DNA of 64,000 bases from Terebella lapidaria (GCA_949152475.1 OX424567.1:16517402-16581401); one strand, 5' to 3'; counted from the stretch's first letter, positions 1 through 12,215 are shown. Translations and numbers: made by a program. Notes: generated by a model from the letters alone, not told the origin.

Positions 1-55
1 AATAATGGTGATCGGATGAGAATTGCGGCCTGTAGCGCGTTCACAAGAAAATCTC

Positions 56-70
56 TGCGGACGCGGACAC

Positions 71-120
<50 letters not shown>

Positions 121-145
121 GCGCGGACGCGGACGCGGACGACGA
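56..145. repeat. GGACGC hexanucleotide microsatellite
   Basis: About 15 near-perfect copies of a GGACGC-type hexamer run through this stretch. Arginine-glycine (plus) and serine-alanine (minus) open frames across it are only translations of the microsatellite. It is followed by a small inverted motif (GCCGAAC / GTTCGGG) near 160-185, then by the satellite array. Confidence 0.9.
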
Positions 146-185
146 AGCCAAATCCAAAGTATCCGCCGAACTTTGTTCGGGGGAT

Positions 186-2301
186 ACAATAAGGTCAAAG
201 GTCAAATTCAAGGTCACCAGAATATTCAACATTATATCATTTCCTATGGGTCCACAATTGATTCCTAAGCTGTAAAGTCAATAATAAGCGAGATATCAGC
301 CATTTTGTGCTCTGACCTTGAAAATGAGGTCAGAGGTCAATTCAAGATCATGAGAATATTTCCTATATGTGCACAATTGATTCCTAATCTGTAAAGTCAA
401 TAATAAGCGAGATATTGGCCATTTTGTACTATGACCTTGAAAATAAGGTCAAAGGTCAAATTCAAGGTCATCAGAATATTCAGAGTATATCATTTCCTAT
501 ATGTCCACAATTGATTCCTAAGCTGTAAAGTTGATAATAAGCGAGATATTGGCCATTTTGTAGTATGACCTTGAAAATAAGGTCAAAGGTCAAATTCAGG
601 GCATCAGAATATTTGGCGAATATCATTTCCTATATGTCCACAATTGATTCCTAAGCTGTTAAATCGATAATAAGAGAGATATTGGCCATTTTGTACTATG
701 ACCTTGAAAATAAGGTCAAAGGGCAAATTCAAGGTCATCAGAATATTCGGAGTATATCATTTCCTATATGTCCACAATTGATTCCTAAGCTGGTAAATCG
801 ATAATAAGAGAGATATTGGCCATTTTGTACTATGACCTTGAAAATAAGGTCAAAGGGCAAATTCAAGGTCATCAGAATATTCGGAGTATATCATTTCCTA
901 TATGTCCACAATTGATTCCTAAGCTGTAAAGTCGTTAAGAATCAAGATATTAGCCATTTTGTCCTGTGACCTAGAAAATGAGGTCAAAGGTCAAATTCGA
1001 GGTCATCAGAATATTCGGCATATATCATTTCCTACATGTCCACAATTGATTCCTAAGCGTTAAAGTCAATAATAAGCAAGATATTAGCCATTTTGTGCTC
1101 TGACCTTCAAACTGAGGTCAGAGGTCAAATTCAAGGTTACGACAATATTCAGCATATATCATTTCCTATATGTCCACAATTGATTCCTAAGCTGTAAAAT
1201 TGATAATAAGTGAGATATTAGCCATTTTGTCCTGTGACCTTGAAAATGAGGTCAGAGGTCAAATTCAAGGTCATCAGAATATTCAGCATATTTCATTTCC
1301 TATATGTCCACAATTGATCCCTAAGCTGTAAAGTCGATAATAAGTGAGATGTTAGACATTTTGTCCTGTGACCTTGAAAATGAGGTCGAAGGTCAAATTC
1401 AAGGTCATCAGAATATTCGGCATTTATCATTTTCTATATGTCCACAATTGATTCCTAGTCTCTAATCTCAATATTAAGTGAGATATTAGGCTTAATGTGT
1501 CTCATTATAAAGCATAGGAGAATTTAACATGGGAAAGTCCCATTTGGGCCGAGTTTGGGCCCAAAATGCGCACTTCGAACGATTCAAGGGCAACGAAATT
1601 TATACATGTCACAGGAGTACATTTGAGGAGTGTTATGCATCAATAAGAAAAAAAGTTACTGAACAGATTTTGAGAAAACGATCGCCAAAGTCCAAAATTG
1701 GCAATTTTTCGACGAAAACGGCCGTTCTGACCTTGAAACCGAGGTCAGAGGTCAAATTCAAGGTCACGAGAATATTCAGCATATATCATTTCCTATATGT
1801 CCACAATTGATTCCTAGTCTCTAATCTCAATATTAAGTGAGATATTAGGCTTAATGTGTCCCATTATGAAGCATAGGAGAGTTTAACATGGGAAAGTCCC
1901 ATCTGGGCCGAGTTTGGCCCAAAATGGCCCACTTCGAACGATTCAAGCGCAACGAAACTAATACACATCACAGGAGTACATATGAGGAGTGTTATGTATC
2001 AAAAAGAAAAAAAGTTACTGAACAGATTTTGAGAAAATGGCCGCCAAAGTCCAAAATCAGGCATTTTTCGTCGAAAATGGCCGCCATTTTGAAAAAAATG
2101 CGGAAATCAGAAAACTAAAAAAAACCTTTCCTGGGAATATTTTTAGGTATTTTTGTGCAAAATTTCAGAAAGATCGGACCGTATACTTTAAAGATAAAAA
2201 TGTGAACGGACGGACGACGGACGGACGGACGGACGGACGGACGACGGACGACGGACGCAACGCCATGCCAATAGGTTATCGGACCATAGGTCCGGTAACC
2301 T
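186..2301 (-). mobile_element. Pearl/HINE-like non-autonomous element, copy 1 (outer end may lie beyond or be replaced)
   Basis: Read on the minus strand, the element starts at a hairpin (2273-2301, GGTTACCGGACC pairing with GGTCCGATAACC). A tetranucleotide microsatellite of the ACGG type (2207-2260) follows, then a semi-unique part present twice (anchors at 1529 and 1888), then about ten ~134 bp units. The same order is seen in the copy at 58295-60557. Hairpin, microsatellite and tandem-repeat core are the published hallmarks of bivalve pearl elements and Helentron-associated elements. The 3' terminal motif found in the other copies (AGCCCATTGGGCTAA) is not seen at the low-coordinate end, so that end is missing or replaced by the hexamer microsatellite. 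It encodes no protein; the small frames at 1529-2303 are inside the element. Confidence 0.7.
190..1500. repeat. Satellite-like array, ~134 bp unit
   Basis: About ten diverged copies of a unit of about 134 bp. Each contains ATTGATTCCTAAGCTGTAAA, GCGAGATATTGGCCATTTTG and a GGTCA-rich stretch. Many units hold AGGTCA repeated with one base between (perfect at 446-458) followed by TCAAGGTCA. This is the tandem core of the surrounding transposon and not an independent centromeric satellite. Confidence 0.9.
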
Positions 2302-2559
2302 AAAAACCGTTTGATACAACGGTAAAACTGATATCTGGCAAAAGGTACCCGCACATGTCGATGATGTGCCAACGGCACGTCAGGGACGAATCCAGCCTCG
2401 TAAGCTTCACTGGATGAGAACGAAGCTGATCCCACCAAATGCGTTGTGCATGGCAGTCAACATAACAGTTAACATGGCAGTCAACATAAATATGTACAAC
2501 TAATCCAATCTTTCCCAGTTATTTTAGTAGCAACGCTACTTAGTATGTTACCAGCATTA

Positions 2560-2900
2560 TAGTATGCTTGTTTCACATTGTATACGCTAATCAAGAGTTA
2601 ATCGCATGTACGCAAGTACATCTATGAGCAAGTGTTTCATCGACGTCATCAAAATATGTTTGACAAATACGCAAAACCTGTGACAACATGCATGTAGAAG
2701 GACGCATATTACTTTTCTCGATTTCATAACGGTGCCACAGTGAGGCAGGAAATGCTCACTGCTTTCAGATCACCTGTTTCCACCACTTTACCTGCTTATA
2801 TATGGGGGACAATTTTGGGGGTTCATGATGTTCCATACAATTTCCCTATTTTGCAGGACACCTAACTCAAAGATTGCATATCGGAATCGGTTTTGTTAGC
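2560..2900 (+). pseudogene. Retroelement 3' fragment (C-terminus of reverse-transcriptase ORF plus 3' UTR)
   Basis: A decayed relative of the sequence at 61294-61680. The segment near 2640-2695 can be read as a remnant of the protein C-terminus (RRHQNMFDKYAK), and 2730-2760 matches the conserved 3' UTR core (GGTGCCAC, GGGCAGGAAATGCTCACT) with substitutions. Material up to about 2920 resembles the later UTR (TTGTTAGCTCGG). The 5' part is absent. The assignment rests on comparison with the better copies in this window. Confidence 0.5.
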
Positions 2901-3297
2901 TCGGAATAAAAGATTCAATATGCAACAAAGTAACAACTTTATCCTGAATACACCCAATATCAACAACGAGCTGATAAGTCAAATGTTATCTCACAAGTAG
3001 CCCAAAGAAACACCGTCACAAACTACCTTTCACAAACAACCATCTGGATAACATAATCTTCACAGCTTGCTCCATTTTTCACATTTCAACATGATCGAAT
3101 TAGAAAACAAATACCCGATAATAATACCATGTGCAATGCTACAAAATTCACTCCATAGTCCGATCACTATCATACAGAGTTATTGGTACCGGTATGTTGA
3201 AGGCCTTATTGAACTGGCAATGTTCTCCACGTGTGGCACCTTAGAGTTTCTGATCTATTCAGGTGACTCCCATCAACGATTCCAGTACAACATGTCA

Positions 3298-4409
3298 AAT
3301 TTCTTGGTTATTCCTTCATGGTAACTAACACGAAAATTAGTCCCGCGAAATTGGTGGCCAGCTGGTTCTACATACCCAAGTGGGTGAAGCGTCGTTGTTA
3401 CCGGCGCTCGTCGATGCCGCCAATACCGCCGGTTACAAGCGTCGTTCTTACCGTCGCTCGTCGATGACGGCGATACCGCCGGTTAGAAGCGTTGTTCTTA
3501 CCGTCGCTCGTCGATGTTGCCAATAGCGCCGGTTAGGACTGTGAATCTTACCGTCGCTCGTCGATGCCACCAATAGCGCCGGTTAGGACTGTCTTTCTTA
3601 CCGTCGGTCGTCGATGCCGCCAATAGCGCCGGTTAGAACTGTCCGTCTTACCATCGCTCGTCGATGCCGCCAATACCGCCGATTAGGACTGTCTTTCTAA
3701 CCGTCGCTCGTCGATGCCGCCAATAGCGGTATACCGCCCAAAAACGATAAGACAGACAGTCCTAACCGGCGCTATTGGCGTCATCGACGAGTGACGGTAA
3801 GGAAGATAGTCCTAACCGGCGCTATCGGCGGCATCGACGAGCGACGGTAAGATTGATGCTTCTAACCGGCGCTATTGGCAGCATCGCCGAGCGACGGTAA
3901 GAAAGACAGTCCTAACCGGCGGTATTGGCGGCATCGACGAGCGACGGTAAGAAAGACGCTTCTAACCGGCGCTATTGGCGGCATCGACGAGCGACGGTAA
4001 GACGGACAGTTCTAACCGGCGCTATTGGGGGCATCGACGACCGACGGTAAGAAAGACAGTCCTAACCGGCGCTATTGGCGGCATCGACGAGCGACGGTAA
4101 GAACGACGCTTCTAACCGGCGCTATTGGCGGCATCGACGAGCGACGGTAAGAGGGACAGTTCTAACCGGCCCTCTTGGTGGCATCGACAACCGACGGTAA
4201 GAAAGACAGTTCTAACCGGTGCTGTTGGCGGCATCGACGAGGGACGGTAAGACGAACAGTCCTAACCGGCGCTTTTGGCGGCATCGACGAGCGACGGTAA
4301 GACGGACAGTTCTAACCGGCGCTATTGGCGGCATCGACGAGCGACGGACAAAAATTGGGTGGACTGAAAAATTCCGCGGAGGTTACCATGAAGGGATAAC
4401 CAATTTCTT
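3298..4409. mobile_element. Foldback-type element of inverted 50 bp arrays with 8 bp target duplication
   Basis: The element spans 3306-4401 and is flanked by a perfect 8 bp direct repeat AATTTCTT (3298-3305 and 4402-4409). Its ends are inverted repeats: GGTTATTCCTTCATGGTAAC on the left against GGTTATCCCTTCATGGTAAC read inward from the right. Inside are 7 units in one orientation (about 3390-3738) and 12 in the opposite orientation (about 3760-4360). Every unit is exactly 50 bp, and they meet at an inversion point near 3735-3755. The unit core is CGTCGCTCGTCGATGCCGCC followed by AATAGCGCCGGTTAG. The architecture is that of foldback elements (Drosophila FB, sea-urchin TU), and an 8 bp duplication fits hAT-type mobilisation. 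It carries no transposase, so it is non-autonomous. The frame at 4219-4575 is a translation of the array. Confidence 0.85.
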
Positions 4410-5777
4410 GACAAAGTATAAACTGATGTACTATAATGTATTTGTTCTTATCTATTGCACTGCCGTCTATCGAATGGTCTCAATCATAACGTACATCTCC
4501 ATGGAATACACCTTTCAGCAGGCCGACATTATCATAGCGCATACGTGTTGTGCCACTCTTGTCTCAACGTCCTAACATTTTTTTTCGGAAAAAGCATCAT
4601 CAGTCACTGGTGGCTATATTGAAAGTCGCTTGGTTCATTTCCAAGGTTTAGATACAAATTTAGGAATATTGGTTATTTACATGTGTTTATATTCAAAATG
4701 AGCAAATTATATTCATACCCTTGGAATAACTAAATTCGTGGTTATAATTTGCTCGGTGGCGCTGAATACCGCTCCAAGTGCAGAATATACAGGCTACCTT
4801 GGGTGGTTTTTTTCTTCTCTCTTTCGCTTTTTTATTATTTCTCAAATGCCAAAGCTCTAGAAAATCTGTCTGGCGCAAAGGCCATTGAATTCACCACCAG
4901 AGCAAAATCAATACCACCGGTTGACCTAAATACGGCCCGTTCACACCCGACTGTGCGGGCCGCCATTGCTCGATATTGCCCAGGCGGGCGCCAATGTCTG
5001 ACACGAACCGGGCAATAACATATTTCATCGGAGAAATGACAAATATTCAACAGTTTTTCAGCATTTGACTTTCGGACGAATTGTCCGAAATATCTCATAT
5101 CTCTTGAGAAAAGTTATATGGGTTTTTTTACCGGTTCGAAGTATTGTGTTATATAACTGTCCGTCGAAGTGCTATATTATAATAATTATCAGACAGTTAT
5201 TGTCATAATTTATGCCGATTTTCCTAAATCAAGAACATTTGTGATTTACGGTGAAAGTCTTCGTAGATGTGCATTGAATACTCTGCTTGTGGGTGATAAT
5301 ATTTATTATAAAATATATGAATTCACGTGATATGCAATCCATGATGTATGAGCAAAATGATGTATATTTCATTTTATAATTTATTTGGTCTCCAGAAATA
5401 AACATCGTGGGATTATACAACCAGAAAATTCGCTTACGTACGTACTAGAGTAGTTTTTCTCCAAAGCATTTTCATGTTATCATAATAATAAACATAAGAT
5501 ATCATTCGTTCACAATTCTAAATAAAATATTCGATTTCCCTCGCATTATTCACATATATAATTTGCGTATCGTAAGATACGATATTATTCTTCTCAAAAC
5601 ACTTATATCTGGAAATAAGCGGGATTTTGCACAGTTTGTTAGGCTTTACCATCCTTCCCATATATTATGCAACGTACGTGTATAAGTGATCAGAATGATA
5701 TGAAAGTATGAATATTTGACACTATAACCCCTACTGAACGGCTTCATTTGAACGATTGAATGACATGACTAAATACA
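4410..5777. other. AT-rich stretch, nothing recognised
   Basis: I see no exon-like segment or transposon boundary here. The short open frames near 4693-5098 lack a convincing start and splice context. A slightly GC-richer patch at 4900-5010 has no recognisable motif. Confidence 0.5.
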
Positions 5778-6364
5778 TATTCAATAGTTCGTTCGAGTTC
5801 GTGCGTTGTGTATTTTATTATTGTGTGTGGTCACTTGTGCGAGATAGGTCATATGCATAGGAAATTACAATGTCGGGCAATCGAGGTATACATGCAAATA
5901 TGTAGATTTATAGGCTTGCATAATATTACTGTAGTAATAATAAAGTGAAAACAATAATATTATGACCGAGATTGTGCGTTCTATCTCGCAGTAATTATAA
6001 TGAGCATCCCGTATGTTTGAGACGCTTTGACTAGAAATACTATAATAAAATACACAACGCACGAACTCATTTGAACGATTGAATGACATGACTAAATACA
6101 TATTCAATAGTTCGTTCGAGTTCGTGCGTTGTGTATTTTATTATTGTGTGTGGTCACTTGTGCGAGATAGGTCATATGCATAGGAAATTACAATGTCGGG
6201 CAATCGAGGTATACATGCAAATATGTAGATTTATAGGCTTGCATAATATTACTGTAGTAATAATAAAGTGAAAACAATAATATTATGACCGAGATTGTGT
6301 GTTCTATCTCGCAGTAATTATAATGAGCATCCCGTATGTTTGAGACGCTTTGACTAGAAATACT
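5778..6364. mobile_element. MITE-like element in tandem (one full unit, one truncated)
   Basis: A 27 bp perfect inverted repeat lies at 5795-5821 and 6042-6068 (GAGTTCGTGCGTTG outward). Imperfect pairing extends outward to ATTCAAT (about 5778) and ATTGAAT (about 6083), giving an element of about 306 bp. The block 5744-6041 is repeated at 6067-6364 with a spacing of exactly 323 bp and almost no differences, but the second unit lacks its right inverted repeat. The paired minus-strand open frames at 5865-6107 and 6188-6394 are products of this duplication and not genes. Confidence 0.75.
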
Positions 6365-7780
6365 GGCCTTAATTGGAGGAAATAATGAACACAAAAATTA
6401 GAGCGATTCTGAAACACTGGAGGACAAACCCAAAAGAATTCGGCATTTGGATTGCAAACAACCGTACGAGTTTTAACAAGGACAGCAACATTTAGACAAC
6501 CTTGGTATCTTCCCGTAGATTGCCATATTTGTTCTCCGGTATGCCATGGTGCGGCATACTAAGTTATATCTGGTTAATATTGAACGGATAATTCCCTCTT
6601 GGTGGGTTATAATATAACGCGGTCCAGATGAATCACACATGTCCACTGACCAACCCGTGGAAAATAGCATACATTTTACAGCAATATTTCACACGTGTTT
6701 CACGACAGCTGTCTGTATTAATGGAGTGAAATCTGAAAATCCGACTGGCGTTTTTTTTTTTTCTCGAATATAATTTCCTACACGGCGTAAAGTAAATATT
6801 GTCCAGGACAAAACAAGGCCTGGATTCCGTATTAATTTTGGTACAGGGTAATATCGTAAAGTACACAGTCACACATGGCTGTTAATAGCAAAACTACCAG
6901 AAAAAATAATAAAAATCGAGTTACCAGACATCTTCATACACGGGGTCGTGAATATTTTTTTTTATAGTACAACGGTCAAAATAATATCAGAACTCGCCTA
7001 TGTGTATTTCAACTACACGCACATAATTTTAGTTTATTTGAACTTTGTTCCTAAAAATTTTCAATACATTAATCATAATATATACTTCATCACATACAAA
7101 GTACCATATACTTGTTTGATTAAAGTATGTTTTATAAGGTTTGGCTATACGTGTGAAATATCGGTGAAAAAGTATGTCCTACCAACATGATAGTAATAAA
7201 AAGAAGAAAACGATAATAATAATTATGAAATATCTCGGGGATTGTATGAAATTAAAACCAATGAACATTCAAATCTATATTTTTATTCTTGTGACACGAT
7301 CGCCTACGTTTCATTTCCCAACAATTCGAAATCGGCCTATTTTCATGGCGATGGGCACTAGGCCTACATATTCATAATTCCTGTATTTCAGTACAGGATA
7401 TCTGAATACAAAATATGATTGTTTTCTTTAGGTACTACGCAAATTAGATTTTACAGACAATCATACCCTTTCCATAATCTGTTAAATTTAGTTTAACTTG
7501 TACGCCAAAAATACTTGTGTTATATATAAATAAGTATGTTCTATATATTATCAATCATTCTTTTATTTTTTACGAGTATGATCAAGAGCCATTCCTATGT
7601 AGAGCCATACCCATTGTCATCAAAATATCATTTACTACTAAAATTAACCGAATAAAACATGCATGTGGTATTTTAACGGCAACCACTCAATTTGATCAAA
7701 CAAGACACCTGATGGTCGGTATTTATCAACCCGAAAAAACTGCATAAATTATTATTGGGTACCGACAAACAGACAAATTC
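6365..7780. other. AT-rich stretch, nothing recognised
   Basis: The sequence is low-GC with short frames on both strands only. No splice-bordered exon, repeat boundary or RNA gene was recognised. Confidence 0.5.
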
Positions 7781-7965
7781 AATTCCAAGACCGAATCCAT
7801 GGACAAAGTTTAAAAGTCCAGTGTAAGTGGTCAATTCTGAGGGATACTATCAGTATCATAGTCAGAGCTATGCGAATTTCACAGACACCCAGCCAGCTGA
7901 GTGTGACATCAGGTGCTCCGGAAGAGTGAGCATCTCCTGCCCCGCATGCGACACCCGCTGTGATA
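7781..7965 (-). pseudogene. Retroelement 3' UTR fragment
   Basis: Read on the minus strand, 7965 to 7900 matches the 3' UTR core of the reverse-transcriptase element (GGGTGTCGC, GGGGCAGGAGATGCTCACTC, TTCCGGAGCACCTGA). The remaining part down to about 7781 is shared with 12057-12215 (CAGCTGGCTGGGTGT and CTTTGTCC boxes). These two fragments appear to be a subfamily whose 3' end differs from the 61294-61680 copy. No coding part is left. Confidence 0.6.
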
Positions 7966-9632
7966 TCTACACTGGCAAAACGAGAGGCAAATATCGACAC
8001 AATTACAAGGATGGGATTATCTTTCATCATATGTGCAACAGGCTTAGAGACATTGGAGACGTTTTTCGAATAGTATCATATGAACTGACATTACTACCCC
8101 CTCCCCCCTCCCCAACCCCCGCCAAACACAATATTAGGTTAATACCTTTCCAATATATTTGAGAATTTTGAATGTTCTGAACATTTATTAGTTCGCGATG
8201 CCAGATACATAATCTAAAAAAAAACATCAACGCCTCTGTCCAGCGACATAATTACGACTACCAAGCAATCGACCATATCTCCCCCCCCCCCCCCTTCCCT
8301 CCCCTCACGCCACCCGCGCGGTTTCCATCGCAATTCAGGCGCTTTATTGAAATCACAGGAAGTGGGGGAACATTTTGTACTCTGTCTGAAGAGCTCCACT
8401 CCTCGTCGTCGATGGGGCGTTACCCTGTCTCAAATTAGCGGCTATATTGCACCACCAGACAATAATGGGAAGCAATTGTGACGTCATTTTTTTCAGAATT
8501 GGACAGACCACCAGGAGAAATATCAATATTTAATGTGTTGACATTTGTAACCAATATAACCGGTTGACTGTTAAAACCAATCGTTTCAATATTGTAGGTC
8601 TTTCTGGATGTAGAATATTTGACTTTTCACGTGGTGTCTTTACCTTTGGAAAGACGCTGATGTCGGTAATCCCGCCTACACAGTTTACATAGAATATAAA
8701 ATATCTAGCTAGTCATATGAAGATAATGTTGAGAAATTAGTTCACCAACACAAAACGAACGATGATGGGCTAATTACAGTGCCATGCGCATGAATTAAGA
8801 AGCAGGCACACTCACTAGACTGTAATTAATTAAAGAGAGATCGATCGAAACCCTTGAAAATAATTGTTTCCTGTGCGGTGAGGGAGATACAGCCGTCTCC
8901 CACGTCGATGTGATCGTATCCATGGTTACTGGAAACATGTTTCTTTTGGTTGGTGGCGTTTTACGGATATTGAAAAGTTTACTATGGTCATGATGAAGCA
9001 TTCAGTATTTACTACTTCACATTTGAAGAAAAACGTCTGACACACCTTCACACAATTCATATTTACAAACATACTTCCGAACGATGAAATTATGTATCCT
9101 CATGGCAGGAACATATATATGTAAAATGTATACATTATGTACACAGTGCTTGCTTTTGTGATTTCAATGATGCTCTCTTCGTTGCGTCAGCCCACAATAA
9201 CATTGGCATCCCTGGTGAAATCTCCATTGCATGCGATGATCTACTTGATTTTAACACAATATCCTAGGCGGAGGGGAGACCCAACGGAAAACCAAACTCA
9301 TATCTGCTATAACAAAACATAATGTCTTGTGTGGCCAACATTGTGTAGAGTAAGAGCAAACTGTTGCGGAATCAGTTGTGTTGGAAGAATGGACATATAA
9401 TATCTTGACCAATAACGGCACTCATCACACAACAACTGTCCCCCTCTATGCTTTTCCCCCTCTATAGGGTCGTATATGTCGAAACGATCATGAGCTGAAT
9501 GATATCGGATTCGCAGCAGTTTCAGGGACTAATTTGGAAAATAAATGAAAATCTGTGAAAACATGTTGGCGACAAGTGATTATGGATATTTTCTAGGTCT
9601 CCTGAAAAGGAGAATTAGACAATACCCCCAGG
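7966..9632. other. Non-coding stretch with cytosine homopolymers
   Basis: Pyrimidine-rich patches lie at 8095-8125 and 8280-8315, including a run of about 14 C. No exon or element boundary was recognised. Minus-strand frames at 8027-8399 are low-complexity products of these runs. Confidence 0.5.
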
Positions 9633-11055
9633 CAGTAAACTATGTCAAGCAAAACCTAAGCTAGTATGATAGCTAGTGAACAACACCTAAGTATAGCGAG
9701 TAAACCAGCCTCCGCAACAATCCAGCTAGTACCATGGCTGGTACACGGGTCTCAACAACTCTCACACCAGTGAAGTAATTAGTACACCCTTCCGTACCAC
9801 AGCTAGTAAACTAGTCTGATCGACATCTGGATAGTAAAATAGCTAGACCCAGTTTCAGCAACAATCCAGCTAGTCTCATAACTAGTACCAAACACCAGTC
9901 TACAACACTCGAGCTCGTAACACAGCTAGATCTAGTACATCATCTGAACTCTGAACAACACCTTGATTAGTAAAATAATTGGAACACCATTCTGAACTCT
10001 GAACGCCTTGGATAATAGGATAGCTAGTACACCAATCCACAACATTCGTACTGGTGAAATAGATGGCAAACCAGTCTGAACGACACTTTGGAGAGTAAAG
10101 CAGCTAATTAACCAGTAACCAACAGCTTACCTAGTAAACCAGTCTAATCAACTGCACCTCGGCCAGTAACATAGCTATTACACCAACCTAAACTACACTC
10201 GAGCAAGTGAAATAGTTCGTTAACCAGTATGAACAACACTTTGGATAGTAATATAGCTAGCACCCTTCTAAACTACACTAAACTATTCAAACAGCTGTTA
10301 CGCCAGGCTAAACAAAATCGGAGCTGATGAAATAACTAATAAACCAGACAAAACATCACTTCATCAGTAAAATAGCTATTACACCATTCAAAACAAGGCT
10401 CGAGCTGGTGAAATAGCCAGTAAACCAGTCTGAACAACACTTTGCAAAGTAAAATAGCAAGTTAACCAGTATAACCAACAGCTTATACATGTATAGTATA
10501 TCAATCTAACCAACACAACATCCAGTAACATAGCTGGTGGAATAGCTAATAAACCAGTCTTAACTGCAATTAAGTTAGTAAAATAGCCACAATTAAGTTA
10601 GTAAAATAGCCAGGGAGCTATTGAGATAGCCAGTAAGCCAGTATAAACAACACAATATATAATAAAATAGCTGATTAACCAATAGCTTACATAGTCAGTC
10701 AGTCTAGCCAACACCTCATCCAGTAAAATACCTATTACACCAGTCTAAACAAACTCAAGCTGGTGAAAGAGCTAGCAGACCTTTCTGAGCAACACCTTGG
10801 ACAGTAAAACAGCTAGTAAACCAGTACAGCCAACAGCTCACCTAGCAAACCAGTCTCCATCACATCGCCTAGTAGAGTAGGTATTAAACCCATCCAAACA
10901 TCCTCTGAGCATAGCTAGTAACTTGTCTGAACTATATTTCAGTTAGTAAACTAGCTACTGCACCACCAGTCCTGACAATCCTTCAGCTAGTAAAAGTTCT
11001 GATAAATCAGTCTGAACAGTACTTTAGGTAGTGAAATAGCTTGTAGATAAGTTTT
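9633..11055. repeat. CTAG-rich degenerate minisatellite, ~1.4 kb
   Basis: The stretch is built from diverged short modules such as AATAGCTAGTAAACCAGTCT and GAACAACACCTTGG, with variants around GAGCTGGTGAAATAG and CCAACAGCTTACCTAG. The modules are roughly 35-45 bp and appear grouped into a longer higher-order unit of very roughly 150 bp. Open frames of 60 codons are nearly absent on either strand, in contrast with the flanks. No terminal inverted repeats or target duplication were found at its edges. Confidence 0.75.
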
Positions 11056-12056
11056 ACCATAATCCACGACGCTCTCGGGATACTACGTTGCTTCACTTGA
11101 TATGATTTGCTGTCCCAAATTATGTTATGAAAGCATAATTTGAACGCCTGTGTGAAATATTTGGTGTGAACATATACAGTGTACATTTTTGTCACACCAA
11201 CACCAGTCGGCTGTCAGAGATTATTCTTACAAAATGTATACCACGAACATTACTGAGTATATACCCTGATCGTAATCGGGTACAAAATAACAGTATGTTG
11301 TGCTACACGTGTTTCCGTGTTTACGGAAAGCACCAACTGTTTTCGTAGTATTATCTCTGTAATTAACTATGACGAACACGAAATGTGATAACAAACTGTT
11401 AGTTCACACTAAGGTTCCTGTTGTATGGCGTATATACTGTTTGCATATCATAATATGTAGAGGACTTTAGATTTATCAGCGTGTATTATTACACTATCTG
11501 TAACAAGTAGTTTGGTAAACGAGTATCACTGAATATATTCAGCATCGTAATTACTCTCAAGCGAACAAGAATACTTGGTCATTGTTTAGCTTAGTATTTG
11601 TCCTCGGGGTGACACACAATTGATGTATCTGCATATACTGTAAACTATAGTGGAAATAAGCAAGCTTCTTGTATCGATGGAAACTTCCCAAAAAGTCCTC
11701 TCTGATAATCATCGAATTGGTACAGACTCGCATGACACCAGAAATACATTTGGTCTCATATATTTCTGATGACACCCACTGACATCTACAGGATGTACAT
11801 ATTGCAATCCCTGACATCATCGCGTTTGGTTATACTATTGTATTTAATTTCCTCTTGTTAGAGCGAAGTTACAACCTAAAAAAACTAAGTCAATCATCAT
11901 AATGAACTATATGCCTTTATTAATATGAATATCGACTTTAATACTTAAAATAGACAATCCGTATATCAGGATTCTGGATGTACGTTATTCATATTTCAAT
12001 AATATGAAGAAAAAAACACACAAATAGATATCGTCAAGCAGACAGGCTCATATTAC
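11056..12056. other. AT-rich stretch, nothing recognised
   Basis: Only short frames are present, such as the minus-strand frame at 11557-11820, which shows no recognisable motif. No repeat relationship to the rest of the window was noticed. Confidence 0.4.
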
Positions 12057-12215
12057 AAGACCGAACCCACGGACAAAGTTTACAAAATCAATGAAAATGG
12101 CCAAATCGGAGTGAAACTATCAAAGGAATCTGGATATCACATACACCCAGCCAGCTGAGTCAGATAATAATTATATGGTGCTCCGGACCACAATACCTAT
12201 ATCATCATGTATATG
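12057..12215 (-). pseudogene. Retroelement 3' UTR fragment (same subfamily as 7781-7965)
   Basis: It shares ordered blocks with 7781-7925: CAAGACCGAA, GGACAAAGTTTA, CACCCAGCCAGCTGAGT and GGTGCTCCGG. Length changes occur between the blocks. It lacks the GGGGCAGGAGATGCTCACTC block and any coding sequence, so it is a decayed partial copy. Confidence 0.55.

Noticed and set aside
23-268. Arg-Gly-rich plus-strand frame and Ser-Ala-rich minus-strand frame
   Set aside because: Both are translations of the GGACGC microsatellite; neither has a domain outside it.
1529-2438. Several 76-107 codon frames on both strands
   Set aside because: They lie inside the non-coding pearl/HINE-like element or run through its microsatellite, and recur in its other copies without frame conservation.
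3390-4360. CRISPR-like regular array
   Set aside because: The 50 bp units are contiguous with no unique spacers, change orientation midway and sit between transposon ends in a eukaryotic genome.
4219-4575. 118-codon frame with RR/GGID repeats
   Set aside because: It translates the 50 bp array; the frame is open because 50 bp units cycle through phases without stops.
5865-6394. Two similar minus-strand frames suggesting a duplicated gene
   Set aside because: They are identical because of the 323 bp MITE duplication; the frames cross the element's inverted repeat.
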